Source: Nitratireductor sp. GISD-1A_MAKvit
GTDB lineage: Bacteria > Pseudomonadota > Alphaproteobacteria > Rhizobiales > Rhizobiaceae
Assembly: GCF_040819555.1 (NCBI RefSeq)
Contig: NZ_CP161920.1
Location: 1,487,001 to 1,551,000, forward strand
Length of the DNA: 64,000 bases
Direction: 5' to 3'
The notes beneath the pieces are model-generated. The model was not told where the DNA came from and did no database searches. It saw only the letters and a program-made list of their open reading frames with translations. Of this stretch, positions 50,315 through 59,461 are shown piece by piece (position 1 is the first letter of the stretch; every line of letters begins with the position of its first letter). A program made the position numbers and the translations under genes.

Positions 50315-53126
50315 CTACTGTCCCAACCGTTCCAGAAGGACCGGTATATGGACCTGATCCGATTTGTAATTTCCCGTGAGCATGTACATCATGATGTTCA
50401 CCCCGGCACGATAGGCATAAAGGCGCTGCAGCGGGTCGTTTGGCACGGTCGGTAAAAGTGGCTCGCCACTGGCGTCCATCGCCCAGGCGCCGGCAAGGTC
50501 GTTGCCGGTGATCATGATCGGGGTCACGCCGTCGCCCACCCGAACGGGCCGGTCGGTGCGGATCGCGGAGTCGAGCGAAGCTTCCACCCAGAGCGGGCTG
50601 CCGCGATAGCGGCCGGGAAACTCCGGCAGGATGAAAAAGGATTTTGTCAGCACATGATCTTCGGGCACCGGTTCCAGCGGCGGCACGTTGAGGCCGGAAA
50701 GGATATCGCGCAGGCGCTGCGTGGCGGGTGTCACGGCATCCGAGCCGAACCCGCTTGAATACTGATCGCGTGTGTCGAATAGGACCGTTCCCCCAGACTG
50801 CATGTAGGCGTCCATGCGGGCGATCGCCTCTTCGCTCGGCATCGGTGCGTCGGGGTCAATGGGCCAGTAGATCAGGGGGTAGAAGGAAAGCTCGTCGGTG
50901 ACGATATCGACACCCGCAGGCTCCCCGGGCTCCAGCGCCGTCTTGGCTGCAAGGAACCTCGACAATCCGCGAAGACCGGCGCGGCTCGTTGCATCGAGCG
51001 AGGAAAGCCCGGTGATCACATATGCGATGCGCGTCTGCGAAATCGCCTCGATCGCCTCTGTTTCGCCGGTGCGTTCATCCTGCGCACGGGCTGCCTCCGG
51101 TGACATGATGGCAAGCGTCAGGCCCATGGCCAATAGGGTGGCCGCACCCGTTGCCAGTTGCGGTCTGCGGCGCAGCCGCCCCCCGAGCCAGAGAACAGCC
51201 AGCGTATCGAGCGCAAGCAGTGCGAGGGCGGCAGCAAAGAGTGGCCCTTTCAATGGCATCTGCTCGTCGAGGCCGTAAGAGATCGTCGTCATCGGGGCAG
51301 GAGCCTCAGGCCGGTCAATCGGGGAGAGCTCGACATCAGGGGCGAGCAGATTGTGTGCCACAACACCTTCTTCGCTGCCATAGAGGCCGGGAGGATGTTT
51401 CAGCGTGACGGCGCTTGTGCCTGCGGTGAGCGGCTCGGCTTCTCCCGACGGTGGCACGAGGCGCCCTTGCGCCGAAATCAGTCGATAGGGCGCAAGCGCC
51501 CGCCCGCCGTCAGCGCTCGCATTGTCGAGGGCACCCTGATTGCGTGAGAGCTGAACGATCCGGCGCAACATTTCCACGAAGCTGCCGGAGATCGGCAGGT
51601 TCGACCACGTGGCCTCCGGCGTTACGTGAAAGAGAACGATCTGGCCTTCGCCGCGCGAGACGCCGGTCACCAGAGGCGTCCCGTCGGCCAGATTGGCCCA
51701 GCTCCGCTCCACGATATCGGGCGAGGGTTCGGCCAGAACCTGACGGTTCACCGTCACGTCGCGCGGCGGTGCCAGGTCGGAAAAGGGGCCATTGTCCGGG
51801 AACTCTGCTACCGGCTGTGGTTCCGTCCAGGAGAGCGCGCCGCCGAGCGAACGTTCGCCCAGCCTGAGACGAACGGGCAGAAGATCCTCGTCATTGTCGG
51901 CTGCCGCCAGCCTGGGGCCGGCAAAACGCACCAGCGTGCCACCGCCATTCACCCAGTCGATCAGTGCCTGTCGTGGGCCAGCCGGTAATGTGCCGACATC
52001 CGCCATGATGATCACTGCCGGATTCTGTTCCAAAAGTTCCGGCAATGCTTCCGTCAGTTCTGCGGTCGACGGCTCCATGAGATCCGCAAAGGGCGCGAGC
52101 GCGCGCTCGATATAATAGAGAGGCGAAAGCAGTGGTTGCGCCTGATCCCCTTCGCTCTGCGAAATCAGCCCGATGCGCCGGCGCTTGCTGTTTTCGTCCA
52201 GAACCCGCAGCCCTGCGGCCTGATTCTGACCCTCGATCTCCACGGAAACAAAATCGTTCCGCAGTTCGAAGGGCAGGCGCATGGTGCCGACGGCCCGGTC
52301 TTCTCCCGCGCCGAAGGTAATGGTGGTTTCGGCGATGCGTCGGCCCCTCTCGTCACTCGCATAGGCTACGGCCTGACGCGGGGCCGGTGTCGTTCGCTGC
52401 GCGTGTCGCCGTGATCTCGAAGGCTTCGGCCGTATTCTGCGTATCCGTGGCCGCCAGCAGGCCGAGGCGCTCAGGCTGGGCCCACATGATTTGAGCCGGC
52501 CCACCGGAGAACAGCTCGGCAAAGGCTGCTTCGTCCCCATTCATGGCCAGCCCGTCGGTGAGTACAGCGATTGTGGCGCCCGCAAATTCCTCAAGCGCTC
52601 CAGCCACCCGGCCATAAATGGCCGGCCGGTTGCCCGGCACGGGTCGCGGCTGCGCGGCGTTCAGTCGTTCCAGCGCTGCATTCGCATCGAACGGGCCGAT
52701 TTCCTGGTTCTGCTCTTCAGCCGTCAGCGCCAGCACCACGGGCTGTTCATTGGCGCGGGCATCCTGGATGAGGCGCGCCGCCGTGGCCACGCGTTCATCC
52801 CACTCGGGTGCCGCAGCCCAGCCATTGTCGAGCACGATGGCGAGTGCATCACCATCGCCCGTCGCCTTTTCTCGCGGGTTCAGCACCGGGTCGGCCAGCG
52901 CCAGAATCACCAGTGCGGCCAAAAACAGCCTCAGCAGCGTCAGCCACCACGGGCTCTTGTGCGGTGTTTCCTCGCGTTTTGCCACCCGCGCCAGAATTTT
53001 CAGTGGCGGAAAGGTCTCCGTCTGGGGCCGTGGCGGGGTCAGACGCAGAAGCCACCAGATCACTGGCAGGGCGATCAGGCCCCAAAGCAGGAATGGCTGC
53101 GCAAACGAGAGTGAAAGCCAGCTCAC
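50315..53126 (-). CDS. DUF4159 / BatA-like protein, frameshifted
   Basis: 936 residues when the frame is restored. The start GTG 53126 overlaps the DUF58 stop (GTGA). The N-terminus is the BatA-type anchor (AQPFLLWGLIALPVIWWLLRL), followed by a VWA-like fold with degenerate metal site (AIVLDNGWAA). The frame breaks after AANDTGP; one G fewer in the four-G run 52380-52383 rejoins RQAVAYASDERGRRIAET. The rest includes MTRINGFIW-like membrane helices (LFAAALALLALDTLAVLWLG) and the DUF4159 domain with YWPIDPDAPMPSEEAIARMD. The usual length supports a consensus error. It is third in the MoxR operon. Confidence 0.8.
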
Positions 53127-54040
53127 AAGCCTCCCTCCATGCCAAAGCCGGCATCGGTGCTCATGGCATTGTGCACGGCGACCAGCGCCTGCGCTGCGGG
53201 CTTGTCCGTGTGGTGCACCGTGTAGCTCCAGCCAAGCCGTTTGCACCAGAAAGCCAGTTCCTCACGGCGGGCGAGATAAAGCCGTCGGTAATCTTCGGCC
53301 AGTGTTTCGGCACGGCCTGCCGTCAGCTTTTCGCCCGTTTCAGGATCGGAAAATTCGGTGCGACCGGTGTAGGGAAAACTCTCTTCGGCCGGATCGGCCA
53401 CCTCGACCAGATGGGCGCGTGCGCCGCGGCTCGCCAACTGGTCGAGCCAGGCGATGGTTTCTTCCACCGGATCGAGAAAGTCGCTCATCAGCACCACATC
53501 GGAGAAACGGCGGATCTGCATGAGATCGGGCCGGGCCGGCAGGTCTGGGGTATGCATGAGCTGGGCCGCCAGCCGCTCGGCGCCATTGCGGGCTGAAAAC
53601 GGGTCGGTCACGCCTGGCCATGCGATCCGCTCGCCGCTTCGCGACAGGAGTTCTGCCAGCGCAAAGGTCAGCACCAGCGCCCGCGCTTCCTTGGGTGTTG
53701 GCGCCAGCGAGGATTTGTAGAGCATGGAGGGCGACGGGTCGGCCCAGAGCCAAACCGTATGGGCCGCCTCCCATTCGCGGTCCCGCACATAAAGATGGTC
53801 GTCGCGCGCGGAGCGCCGCCAGTCGATGCGCGAGATCGCTTCGCCGTCCACATAGGGTCGGAACTGCCAGAAATTTTCACCGATCCCGCGTTTGCGGCGT
53901 CCGTGCCAGCCGGCGATCACATTGTTGGCAACGCGCTTTGCATCCACGAGCAGGTCGGGCATCAGCGCGGCCCGTGCGCGCGCGCGAACCAGCGCATCGC
54001 TCGATGCGACCGGTGCGGAAACGTCGCCGATCTTCGCCAT
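53123..54040 (-). CDS. DUF58 domain protein
   Basis: 305 residues from ATG 54040, with AGGA upstream. The DUF58 hallmark is in YVDGEAISRIDWRRSARDDH-LYVRDREW, and the protein continues with a VWA-like part (LWADPSPSMLYKSSLAPTPK). Genes of this kind are nearly always next to a MoxR ATPase, as here, where moxR lies 28 bp upstream. The pair is thought to form a chaperone-like remodelling complex at the membrane. This protein has no membrane helix. Confidence 0.92.
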   Translation of the reverse strand: MAKIGDVSAPVASSDALVRARARAALMPDLLVDAKRVANNVIAGWHGRRKRGIGENFWQFRPYVDGEAISRIDWRRSARDDHLYVRDREWEAAHTVWLWADPSPSMLYKSSLAPTPKEARALVLTFALAELLSRSGERIAWPGVTDPFSARNGAERLAAQLMHTPDLPARPDLMQIRRFSDVVLMSDFLDPVEETIAWLDQLASRGARAHLVEVADPAEESFPYTGRTEFSDPETGEKLTAGRAETLAEDYRRLYLARREELAFWCKRLGWSYTVHHTDKPAAQALVAVHNAMSTDAGFGMEGGL

Positions 54041-54068
54041 CAGGGTCCTATCCGGAGCGCGGGGTCCA

Positions 54069-55091
54069 TCAGTCGATCGCCTTCACGAGCCGCCGGATCA
54101 CGTCGCGCACGGTCATGCCTTCCGCCCGTGCCGCGAAGGTCAATGCCATTCGGTGCTGGAGCACCGGCTCGGCCAGTGCCCGCACATCGTCCACTGAAGG
54201 CGCGAGCCTGCCGTCATAAAGCGCCCGGGCACGGGCACAGAGTGTCAGGGCCTGGCTGGCGCGCGGGCCGGGCCCCCACGCCACGTGGCGGTCCGTATCG
54301 GGGTTTCCGACACCCGGTCTTGCAGTGCGCACCAGCTGAAGGATGGCATCGACCACGCTTTCGGGAACGGGCATGCGGCGGATCAGCATCTGGATTTCCT
54401 TCAGCCGCTCCGGCGAAAGCGCGTTTTTTGCCTCCGCTTCATCGGTGCCTGTTGTTTCGAGAAGGATGCGCCGCTCCGCGTCGAGTTCGGGATAGAGAAT
54501 GTCCACCTGCATCAGAAAGCGATCGAGCTGTGCTTCGGGCAGGGGATAGGTGCCTTCCTGCTCCAGCGGGTTCTGTGTCGCGAGCACATGGAAGGGTGCG
54601 GGAAGGTCATGCCGGTGGCCGGCCACCGTCACGTGATATTCCTGCATCGACTGGAGGAGTGCGGATTGGGTGCGGGGGCTCGCACGGTTGATTTCGTCGG
54701 CCATCAGAAGCTGTGAGAAGATCGGACCGGGCAGAAAACGGAAGGAGCGCTTGCCCTTCTCGTCCTGCTCCATCACTTCCGAACCCAGAATGTCGGAGGG
54801 CATCAGGTCCGGCGTGAACTGGATGCGCCGTGCATCGAGGCCGAGCACCACGCCCAATGTCTCCACCAGCTTTGTCTTTGCAAGTCCGGGCACACCGACA
54901 AGCAGTGCGTGTCCACCGGCGAGGATCGCCACAAGCGTGCGTTCCACCACCGCTTCCTGCCCGAAGATCACCTGCCCGACGCCATCGCGCACCTTGGCGA
55001 TGTCCGCCAGTGCACGCTCGGCAGCAGCGACCATTTCCTTGTCGCTCATGGTTTCTTTGCCGGGGACTTCGTTTTTGGAAACAATGCTCAT
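54069..55091 (-). CDS. MoxR family AAA+ ATPase
   Basis: 340 residues; ATG 55091 or the internal ATG 55049. Walker A is GVPGLAKT, Walker B LLMADEINR, sensor 1 VLATQNPLEQEGTYPLPEAQ, and the conserved arginine region QLDRFLMQVDILYPE; the C-terminal part has LVRTARPGVGNPDTDRHVAW. This is the MoxR-proper type, which cooperates with DUF58 and VWA proteins to activate or insert metal-dependent and membrane complexes. It is the first gene of the four-gene operon and divergent from the DUF1285 gene. Confidence 0.95.
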   Translation of the reverse strand: MSIVSKNEVPGKETMSDKEMVAAAERALADIAKVRDGVGQVIFGQEAVVERTLVAILAGGHALLVGVPGLAKTKLVETLGVVLGLDARRIQFTPDLMPSDILGSEVMEQDEKGKRSFRFLPGPIFSQLLMADEINRASPRTQSALLQSMQEYHVTVAGHRHDLPAPFHVLATQNPLEQEGTYPLPEAQLDRFLMQVDILYPELDAERRILLETTGTDEAEAKNALSPERLKEIQMLIRRMPVPESVVDAILQLVRTARPGVGNPDTDRHVAWGPGPRASQALTLCARARALYDGRLAPSVDDVRALAEPVLQHRMALTFAARAEGMTVRDVIRRLVKAID

Positions 55092-55251
55092 GCCGTCTCG
55101 ATCCTCATTGAAAGCCCCGCGCGACCAAAGGGCAGCAGGAACGGATCACACCGGCACGTGTCTGGAGCGAATCGTGCCTTCACGTCCCTTTGGCAAATTT
55201 AAAACACTCAACAAGGCTGACAAGCGAAACAACAGTGACTATTTCGTGACC

Positions 55252-55881
55252 ATGAACAAGAAAACGAGCAAAAGCACGTCGAGCCTTGCCGGAGCCGCGG
55301 ACACCGCCAGCCTGGAGGCCATGATCGCGCGCGCCGCCCGTTCGGGCAAGGGCGCGCCGCCGGTGGAGCGCTGGAATCCCGCGTTTTGCGGCGATCTCGA
55401 TATGGAGATCCGCGCCGATGGCACCTGGTTCTACATGGGAACACCGATCGGGCGCCCGGCGCTGGTTCAGCTTTTCTCTTCCGTTCTGCGCAAGGATGAG
55501 GATGGCAAAACCTATCTCGTAACTCCGGTGGAAAAAGTGGGGATCCGCGTTGAAGATGCCCCGTTCCTTGCTGTGGAAATGGCTGTGACCGGAAAGGGAG
55601 AGGCGCAGGCACTCACCTTTCGCACCAATGTCGGCGACTTGGTCGAAGCCAGTCCCCAGCACGAGTTGCGCTTTGTGGATCAGCCGGAAACCGGCGGATT
55701 GAAGCCTTATCTGCATGTGCGCGGGCGGCTCGAGGCTCTGGTGGCGCGCTCGGTCATGTATGATCTGGTGGAGGCCGGAGAGGAGATCGAGATCGATGGA
55801 CGCTTGATGTTTGCCATCCGTTCGCGCGGGGCGGTGTTTCCCGTCATGCCCGTTGCCGAGTTGCACAGGCTGTCGCAATGA
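55252..55881 (+). CDS. DUF1285 family protein
   Basis: 209 residues from ATG 55252; the ribosome site is weak and GTG 55246 is in frame. It has the DUF1285 pattern: PPVERWNPAFCGDLDMEIRA, DGTWFYMGTPIGRPALVQLF, SVLRKDEDGKTYLVTPVEKV, then YLHVRGRLEALVARSVMYDL. The structure known from this family is a two-domain ligand-binding fold. Function is unknown. It is divergent from moxR and overlaps the next gene as ATGA, so it is read with the NUDIX and CCA genes. Confidence 0.92.
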   Translation: MNKKTSKSTSSLAGAADTASLEAMIARAARSGKGAPPVERWNPAFCGDLDMEIRADGTWFYMGTPIGRPALVQLFSSVLRKDEDGKTYLVTPVEKVGIRVEDAPFLAVEMAVTGKGEAQALTFRTNVGDLVEASPQHELRFVDQPETGGLKPYLHVRGRLEALVARSVMYDLVEAGEEIEIDGRLMFAIRSRGAVFPVMPVAELHRLSQ

Positions 55882-56516
55882 CCATGGTGGGCGCCTCCAG
55901 AACCCTTTATTCAGCCGACGAGTTTCGCCGTCGCGCGGCGCGTCAGCAGGGGCCCGCAGGCGCGGAAGATTACGGCGATCACAGCCTCAACCCGGATCTG
56001 CGTGAAATGATCGTGCGGCCCGGCCTGCGCGATGCGGCGGTACTTGTTCCAGTGGTCGACCATGCGGATGGCGCGTCGGTCATCCTCACCCAGCGCACGA
56101 AGGCGCTGCGCAATCACTCCGGCCAGATAGCCTTTCCCGGGGGGCGTATCGATCCAGAGGATGCTTCACCGGAAGCCGCCGCCCTGCGCGAGGCGGATGA
56201 AGAGATCGGTCTTCTTCCCGATGCGGTCGATGTGGTCGGACGCATGCCCGATTATTCCACCGGCAGCGGATACCGGATCGCACCGGTTCTGGGCATTGTT
56301 CAACCGGGCTTTGATTTGCGCATCAACCCCGACGAGGTGGATGCCGCTTTCGAGGTGCCGCTGGCCTTCCTGATGGATCCAGCCAATCATCGACGCGAGA
56401 GCCGTCTCTGGCAGGAGAAGGAGCGGTTCTATTACACCATGCCCTTCGGCGAGCGCTTCATCTGGGGGGTGACGGCGGGCATCATTCGCACTCTTTACGA
56501 AAGACTTTATGCTTGA
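55878..56516 (+). CDS. NUDIX hydrolase (CoA pyrophosphatase-like)
   Basis: 212 residues. The Nudix box GGRIDPEDASPEAAALREADEEIG is complete. LRNHSGQIAFPGG and the UPF0035 element before the box (the TQRTKALRNHSGQIAFPGGR segment) belong to the CoA/acyl-CoA pyrophosphatase subgroup (NudL, PCD1). The enzyme cleaves CoA to 3',5'-ADP and phosphopantetheine. Both ends overlap its neighbours by ATGA. Confidence 0.92.
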   Translation: MTMVGASRTLYSADEFRRRAARQQGPAGAEDYGDHSLNPDLREMIVRPGLRDAAVLVPVVDHADGASVILTQRTKALRNHSGQIAFPGGRIDPEDASPEAAALREADEEIGLLPDAVDVVGRMPDYSTGSGYRIAPVLGIVQPGFDLRINPDEVDAAFEVPLAFLMDPANHRRESRLWQEKERFYYTMPFGERFIWGVTAGIIRTLYERLYA

Positions 56517-57784
56517 TGAACAAGCGCTTGATTTCAGATTCACATTGGCTTGCAGACGAGAAGCTGCAGACACTGCTTGCCGCACTGTCCACGGACGGAG
56601 ATGAGGCGCGGGTCGTGGGCGGCGCGGTGCGCAACACGCTCCTGCAGCAGCCCGTCACAGACATCGACATCGCCACCACCACGGAACCGGCAGAGACGGT
56701 GCGCCGCGCGCGCCGGGCCGGGTTCCGCACTGCTCCCACTGGCATCGACCATGGCACGGTCACGGTCATCGCCAATGGCCGCGCCTATGAGGTCACCACG
56801 CTGCGTGCGGATGTGGAAACCGATGGACGCCATGCGAGTGTCACCTTCGGGCGGGACTGGCGCAGCGATGCTGAGCGGCGCGATTTCACGATCAATGCGC
56901 TTTATGCCCGCGCGGATGGCGAGATTATCGATCTTGTGGGCGGCCTGAAGGATCTCGAAAGCCAGACCCTGCGCTTCATCGGTGATGCCAATACACGGAT
57001 CACTGAAGATTATCTGCGGATCCTGCGGTTTTTCCGCTTCTTTGCCTGGTATGGGCGAGGCCGCCCCGATGCAGCGGGGCTCAAGGCCTGTGCACGCCAC
57101 CGTGACGGGCTGGAGCGGCTGTCCGCCGAACGGGTGTGGGCCGAATTGAAAAAACTCCTGTCTGCATCAGATCCCTCACGCGCGCTCCTGTGGATGCGCC
57201 AGACAGGCGTCCTGACGAAAATCCTGCCGGAATCGGAAAAATGGGGCATCGACACGATTGGTCCGCTTGTGGATGCGGAGCAGACACTTGACTGGCAGCC
57301 CGACCCGCTTCTGCGGCTGGCCGCGATCATTCCGCCCCATGCGCCGCGCATCGCGGAGCTCGGCAAACGACTGCGTCTTTCCAACGTTGAAAGAACGGCT
57401 TTGGAGGAGTGGGCTGCCGCGCCGCTCCCGGCGGCGGATCTGAGTGAAGAGGGATTCAGGAAAACTGCCTACAGGGCTGATGCAAAAGGTCTTTCATGGC
57501 GTCTCAGACTGGCGCTGGTCAGTGCGCGCGCGCGCGCATCGGAGGATGATGCGGCACTGATGGAGGCCGCCGGCTATACCCGTCTGATGAAGCTCGCCGA
57601 TGCATGGCAAAAGCCGTCATTCCCGGTCAACGGAAACGATCTGGCAAAACTGGGCCTGGAAAAGGGGAAGGCGGTCGGAGAAGTTCTGACCAGTCTGGAG
57701 GAGGAATGGATCGCTTCGGATTTCTCACTGAAACGCGACGCGCTTCTGGAGCGCGCCGCGGCAATGATCTCGTCCGCCGGCTGA
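56513..57784 (+). CDS. cca: CCA tRNA nucleotidyltransferase
   Basis: 423 residues. Class II nucleotidyltransferase head: RVVGGAVRNTLLQQPVTDID with the metal-binding Asp pair in DIDIATTTEP, then FGRDWRSDAERRDFTINALY, IGDANTRITEDYLRILRFFR (the RRD-type element) and a helical C-terminal tail of about 200 residues. It adds or repairs the CCA end of tRNAs. No HD domain is seen. It is the last gene of the coupled DUF1285-NUDIX-cca set. Confidence 0.95.
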   Translation: MMNKRLISDSHWLADEKLQTLLAALSTDGDEARVVGGAVRNTLLQQPVTDIDIATTTEPAETVRRARRAGFRTAPTGIDHGTVTVIANGRAYEVTTLRADVETDGRHASVTFGRDWRSDAERRDFTINALYARADGEIIDLVGGLKDLESQTLRFIGDANTRITEDYLRILRFFRFFAWYGRGRPDAAGLKACARHRDGLERLSAERVWAELKKLLSASDPSRALLWMRQTGVLTKILPESEKWGIDTIGPLVDAEQTLDWQPDPLLRLAAIIPPHAPRIAELGKRLRLSNVERTALEEWAAAPLPAADLSEEGFRKTAYRADAKGLSWRLRLALVSARARASEDDAALMEAAGYTRLMKLADAWQKPSFPVNGNDLAKLGLEKGKAVGEVLTSLEEEWIASDFSLKRDALLERAAAMISSAG

Positions 57785-57796
57785 GAGAGCCGGCGG
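57774..57796. terminator. Hairpin at the end of cca
   Basis: CCGCCGGCT, loop GAGAG, AGCCGGCGG: a perfect 9-bp stem that includes the cca stop codon. No T-run follows in either direction, so it may be a weak bidirectional end between convergent genes. Confidence 0.5.
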
Positions 57797-57806
57797 GGCC
57801 ACGTTG

Positions 57807-57992
57807 TCAGGCAGCGTTGCGGGATTCGGTGATGCGTGAGCGGATGGCTTCCACCATGCTTTCGCGGATCACGGTTTCACCATGCGCCTCGCGCATGTGC
57901 TCGGCTGCCCGGCGGATGACCTCCGCCTCTTCCTCATGGCGGGTATGCCAGTCGCAGCCTGGAACGAGCGAGCCGCAATGAAACTCCTTCAT
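57807..57992 (-). CDS. DUF1059 small protein
   Basis: 61 residues from ATG 57992, with GAGGACAG upstream. It starts MKEFHCGSLVPGCDWHTRHE and continues with RAAEHMREAHGETVIRES, the complete DUF1059 pattern (two Cys plus His residues suggest a small metal-binding fold). Function is unknown. The gene stands alone, convergent with cca. Confidence 0.88.
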   Translation of the reverse strand: MKEFHCGSLVPGCDWHTRHEEEAEVIRRAAEHMREAHGETVIRESMVEAIRSRITESRNAA

Positions 57993-58111
57993 GAGACTGT
58001 CCTCCTGTTCTCGGTTTACGCGTGGCATGAATTATAACATGGAATGCGGCAAGAGGTTGCCGGATACGAAAAGCGTTCTAGGCAAGCGGACGCTGCGCTT
58101 GCGGCTCATGT

Positions 58112-59002
58112 TCACTCCGCCAGCATCTGCGCGATTTCGCTTTTCAGCCACGCCTTGAACGCGCGCACCTTGTTGGGCTCGGGGCGGTTTTTGGAGGTGA
58201 TCAGCCAGTAGCTGAAGCGTGTTTTCGCGCGCTCGCGAAAGGGAGCCACAAGCTGGCCACCACGCAATGCATCATGTGCAAGCGTGTGCCACGCAAGCAT
58301 CACGCCCTGACCGGCGATCGCTGCATCGAGGCAAAGTGAGGCGTCGGTAAATGTGTCCCCCTCCGCAAGGTCCCGTTCGTCCAGGCCAAGCGGTTTCAGC
58401 CACACATCCCATTCGATATTGGAATTGGCATCGCGAATGATGGGCGCGGTCAGAACGTCTTCGGGCGTTTCCAAAGCCTTGGCAATCGAAGGGGCGCAGA
58501 CGGGAAACACCTCCTGCGGCAGAAGATATTCTGCCCGCACATCCGCCCAGTTTCCTTCCCCCACACGGATGGCCAGATCGATATCCGTGCTGTCGGGATG
58601 AGCAAGGTCGATGGCTGCCTCAAGGCGCAGTTTGGTCTCAGGATGCGCCCTCGCATAACGTGCAAGTCTGGGCACCAGCCACTTGGAAGCGAACACCGGG
58701 GCCACCGATATTGTCAGCACCGAATCCGAGTCGTGCCGCGTCATGGCGACCGCCGAATCGAGGGTCTGAAACCCTGTGCCGAGCCGCTCGATAAATTGAC
58801 GCCCTAGCGCTGTCGGGCGAATGCCGCGTCCCGTCCGTTCAAAAATCGCCGCGCCGAGTTGCGCCTCGGTCTTGAGCACCTGCTGACTGACGGCGCCAAC
58901 GGAAACACCCAGTTCTTCTGCGGCAGCGCCCAGCGAGCCGCCGCGGCCGACCGCTTCCACGGCTCGCAATCCGTTCAGATGAACCCTTGGCAGATGTTTC
59001 AT
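58112..59002 (-). CDS. LysR family regulator (GcvA-like)
   Basis: 296 residues. The HTH (AVEAVGRGGSLGAAAEELGV, SVGAVSQQVLKTEAQLGAAI) and the substrate-binding domain with RLEAAIDLAHPDSTDIDLAI and IRVGEGNWADVRAEYLLPQE place it in the GcvA group. The Arg-rich RTGRGIRPTALGRQFIERLG linker is standard. The gene is divergent from a small DUF1127-like ORF, a pair that I have often seen in rhizobia, so that ORF may be its target. The effector is unknown. Confidence 0.9.
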   Translation of the reverse strand: MKHLPRVHLNGLRAVEAVGRGGSLGAAAEELGVSVGAVSQQVLKTEAQLGAAIFERTGRGIRPTALGRQFIERLGTGFQTLDSAVAMTRHDSDSVLTISVAPVFASKWLVPRLARYARAHPETKLRLEAAIDLAHPDSTDIDLAIRVGEGNWADVRAEYLLPQEVFPVCAPSIAKALETPEDVLTAPIIRDANSNIEWDVWLKPLGLDERDLAEGDTFTDASLCLDAAIAGQGVMLAWHTLAHDALRGGQLVAPFRERAKTRFSYWLITSKNRPEPNKVRAFKAWLKSEIAQMLAE

Positions 59003-59104
59003 ATAGCTTTTCTATAACGATCCCCAGGCAAACTCCATTGAAATTAGCCCAACGTGCACTGATTGTAGATCTTTGAAGCCTCTTTCCGAAGGAAAGGGAA
59101 TGAG

Positions 59105-59461
59105 ATGATAGAGTTTTTCTTTATAAAATTTAAGGCTTTCAGAGCGCGCTATCATGCGGCTCGGACAGCACTGGAGGAAGCCGAATGGCGGCACGATCCG
59201 CTCACGCATCCGGCGCTGCGTGTGATGTCGATGCAGCAGCTGGCCGACCTGCCACTGCGTGATCCGGGGCGCGAAAACAGCGGCATCGCGGCCCGGTTTC
59301 CCGCCTCGGCGCCGGTTCGTTTCGGCGCTACTCGGCCGCCATCCTCCCGCCAAGAAAACCGCCGGACTGGCGCTTCCAGAGCTGGGCGTAAAGCCCGTCC
59401 CGTTCAACCAGCGCCGCATGGGAGCCTTCCTCCACAATGCGCCCCCGATCCAGCACGATGA
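59105..59461 (+). CDS. DUF1127-like small protein
   Basis: Open frame of 118 residues. Residues 1-60 are [24 protein letters not shown] with two aromatic Phe runs, then [20 protein letters not shown], resembling the DUF1127 pattern L-x-x-M/L-x-x-x-x-L-x-D-x-x-L-R-D. The C-terminal half (from about residue 70) is Arg/Pro-rich and overlaps the ABC exporter gene on the other strand by 134 bp, so the real protein may end earlier or the sequence may be shifted. Weak ribosome site (AGGAAAGGGAATGAG). It is divergent from a LysR gene. Confidence 0.5.
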   Translation: MIEFFFIKFKAFRARYHAARTALEEAEWRHDPLTHPALRVMSMQQLADLPLRDPGRENSGIAARFPASAPVRFGATRPPSSRQENRRTGASRAGRKARPVQPAPHGSLPPQCAPDPAR

